A DNA stretch of 64,000 nucleotides from positions 1,739,115 to 1,803,114 of the forward strand of contig JALIRH010000062.1 of the NCBI GenBank assembly GCA_023055505.1. Reading direction: 5' to 3'. Source of the stretch: Callipepla californica brunnescens (Eukaryota > Chordata > Aves > Galliformes > Odontophoridae). Below the pieces are notes generated by a model. That model saw only the letters and a list, made by a program, of their open reading frames with translations, was not told the DNA's origin and ran no database searches. The position numbers and the translations under genes are program-made. This document shows, in pieces, positions 63,387 through 64,000 of the stretch. Numbering within the stretch: position 1 is the stretch's first letter; each line of letters starts with the position of its first letter.

Positions 63387-64000
63387 CCATTATATAAAAG
63401 GATAGACTTGCAAGGTATCTTGGTAATGGAAGTTATTTTAAAGGAAATAAATAAAATTAAAAAATAAAATTATTCCTTCTTGGAATAGGTAAAATAAATA
63501 TGCAGAAACATAAAATTTCTCTCTTTTTTTTTCTTTTTACATGAAAGAAAGTTAACAAGCAAAAATATATAGTGAACCTCCCTCTTCTGATAACGAATAA
63601 CTTGCATTTTATTCTGCACTTTCTGACTTCACTTGACAAATCTAGGTAGAAAATACAGGCAGTGTATCTCAGATAACGTTGGTTATGTTCTGTTCCAAGC
63701 CCTCTGCATAGAAGAGCTTTGACTAAAAGAACAGGTAAACTGAAGTCCAATAATAAGACTCTGTTGCTGATTAAATATTCTTGCTCAAACAAATTAGTAT
63801 TTGCATATAAAATAATGTAGGTTGTGATACTGCAAATCATTTGCCTTTCCTTAGTAGATATACAATTGCATTTTTCCATGCAACTCCTCTTGGAGAAAAT
63901 AGCTGGTGATTTCCAGATAAAGTACAGCGTTATCAAAAATTGTTAATGTTCATTTAAACAGTATAGAACCCCTCTCAGAGCGGGCTAGATTTAGCTCTTG
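63385..64000. other. Unique AT-rich DNA
   Basis: No gene is recognised. The minus-strand 159-codon frame at 63457-63936 is Ile/Leu/Phe/Cys-rich with a run of Lys/Arg. It has no motif I can name and lies in AT-rich sequence with no sign of a promoter or splice sites nearby, so I treat it as chance. Confidence 0.5.

Noticed and set aside
63457..63936. 159-codon minus-strand frame
   Set aside because: Biased AT-driven composition (Ile, Leu, Phe, Lys), no recognisable motif, and no promoter or splice context. Length alone is weak evidence in 64 kb searched in six frames.
1..64000. A new multi-gene system or defence island
   Set aside because: There is no cluster of coding sequence anywhere. The window is vertebrate intergenic or intronic DNA with decayed transposable elements.

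Overview
The window looks like bird nuclear DNA. It is AT-rich, has no long open reading frame or recognisable rRNA or tRNA gene, and is dotted with CR1 LINE fragments on both strands. It also holds a Galluhop-type mariner relic and remnants of endogenous retroviruses (ERVs). CR1 is the dominant avian retroposon and Galluhop was described from chicken, so a galliform bird is my best inference. I see no sign of a bacterial or organellar sequence, and the window reads as a gene desert or a very large intron. The repeat names come from recognition by eye, not from a search, so boundaries are good to roughly 10-30 bases unless exact ends are stated.

Layout. 1-2600: unique AT-rich DNA with one 169-codon minus-strand frame (1811-2320), the only stretch that reads like decayed coding sequence. 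2608-4340: two minus-strand CR1 pieces. 7190-9650: two abutting minus-strand CR1 elements, the second split by a 351-bp LTR-like repeat. 9650-20240: unique AT-rich DNA. 20240-20774: an internally deleted mariner split by a CR1 3' tip. 24651-25491: two CR1 pieces head to head. 27586-27821: a long homopurine tract ending in a (GAAAAA)n array. 27822-42904: mostly unique, with one CR1 piece and two candidate CTCF-like motifs. 42905-45600: two long CR1 elements tail to tail. 47240-47672: an old avian LTR remnant. 51634-55135: two more CR1 pieces. 58291-60832: a CR1 split by a 2,024-bp internally deleted ERV that has TG...CA ends and a perfect 6-bp target duplication and that itself contains a stray internal CR1 segment. 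62979-63384: a second copy of the LTR-like repeat from 8873, in inverted orientation, lodged between a (CA)n and a (TA)n microsatellite.

No working gene system can be assembled from this window. Most short open frames are chance frames or lie inside CR1 or ERV relics. The points most worth following are the ERV/CR1 chimera, the two-copy unrecognised LTR-like repeat with conserved palindrome and AP-1/MARE-like motifs, the nested mariner, and the unassigned minus-strand frame near the left end.
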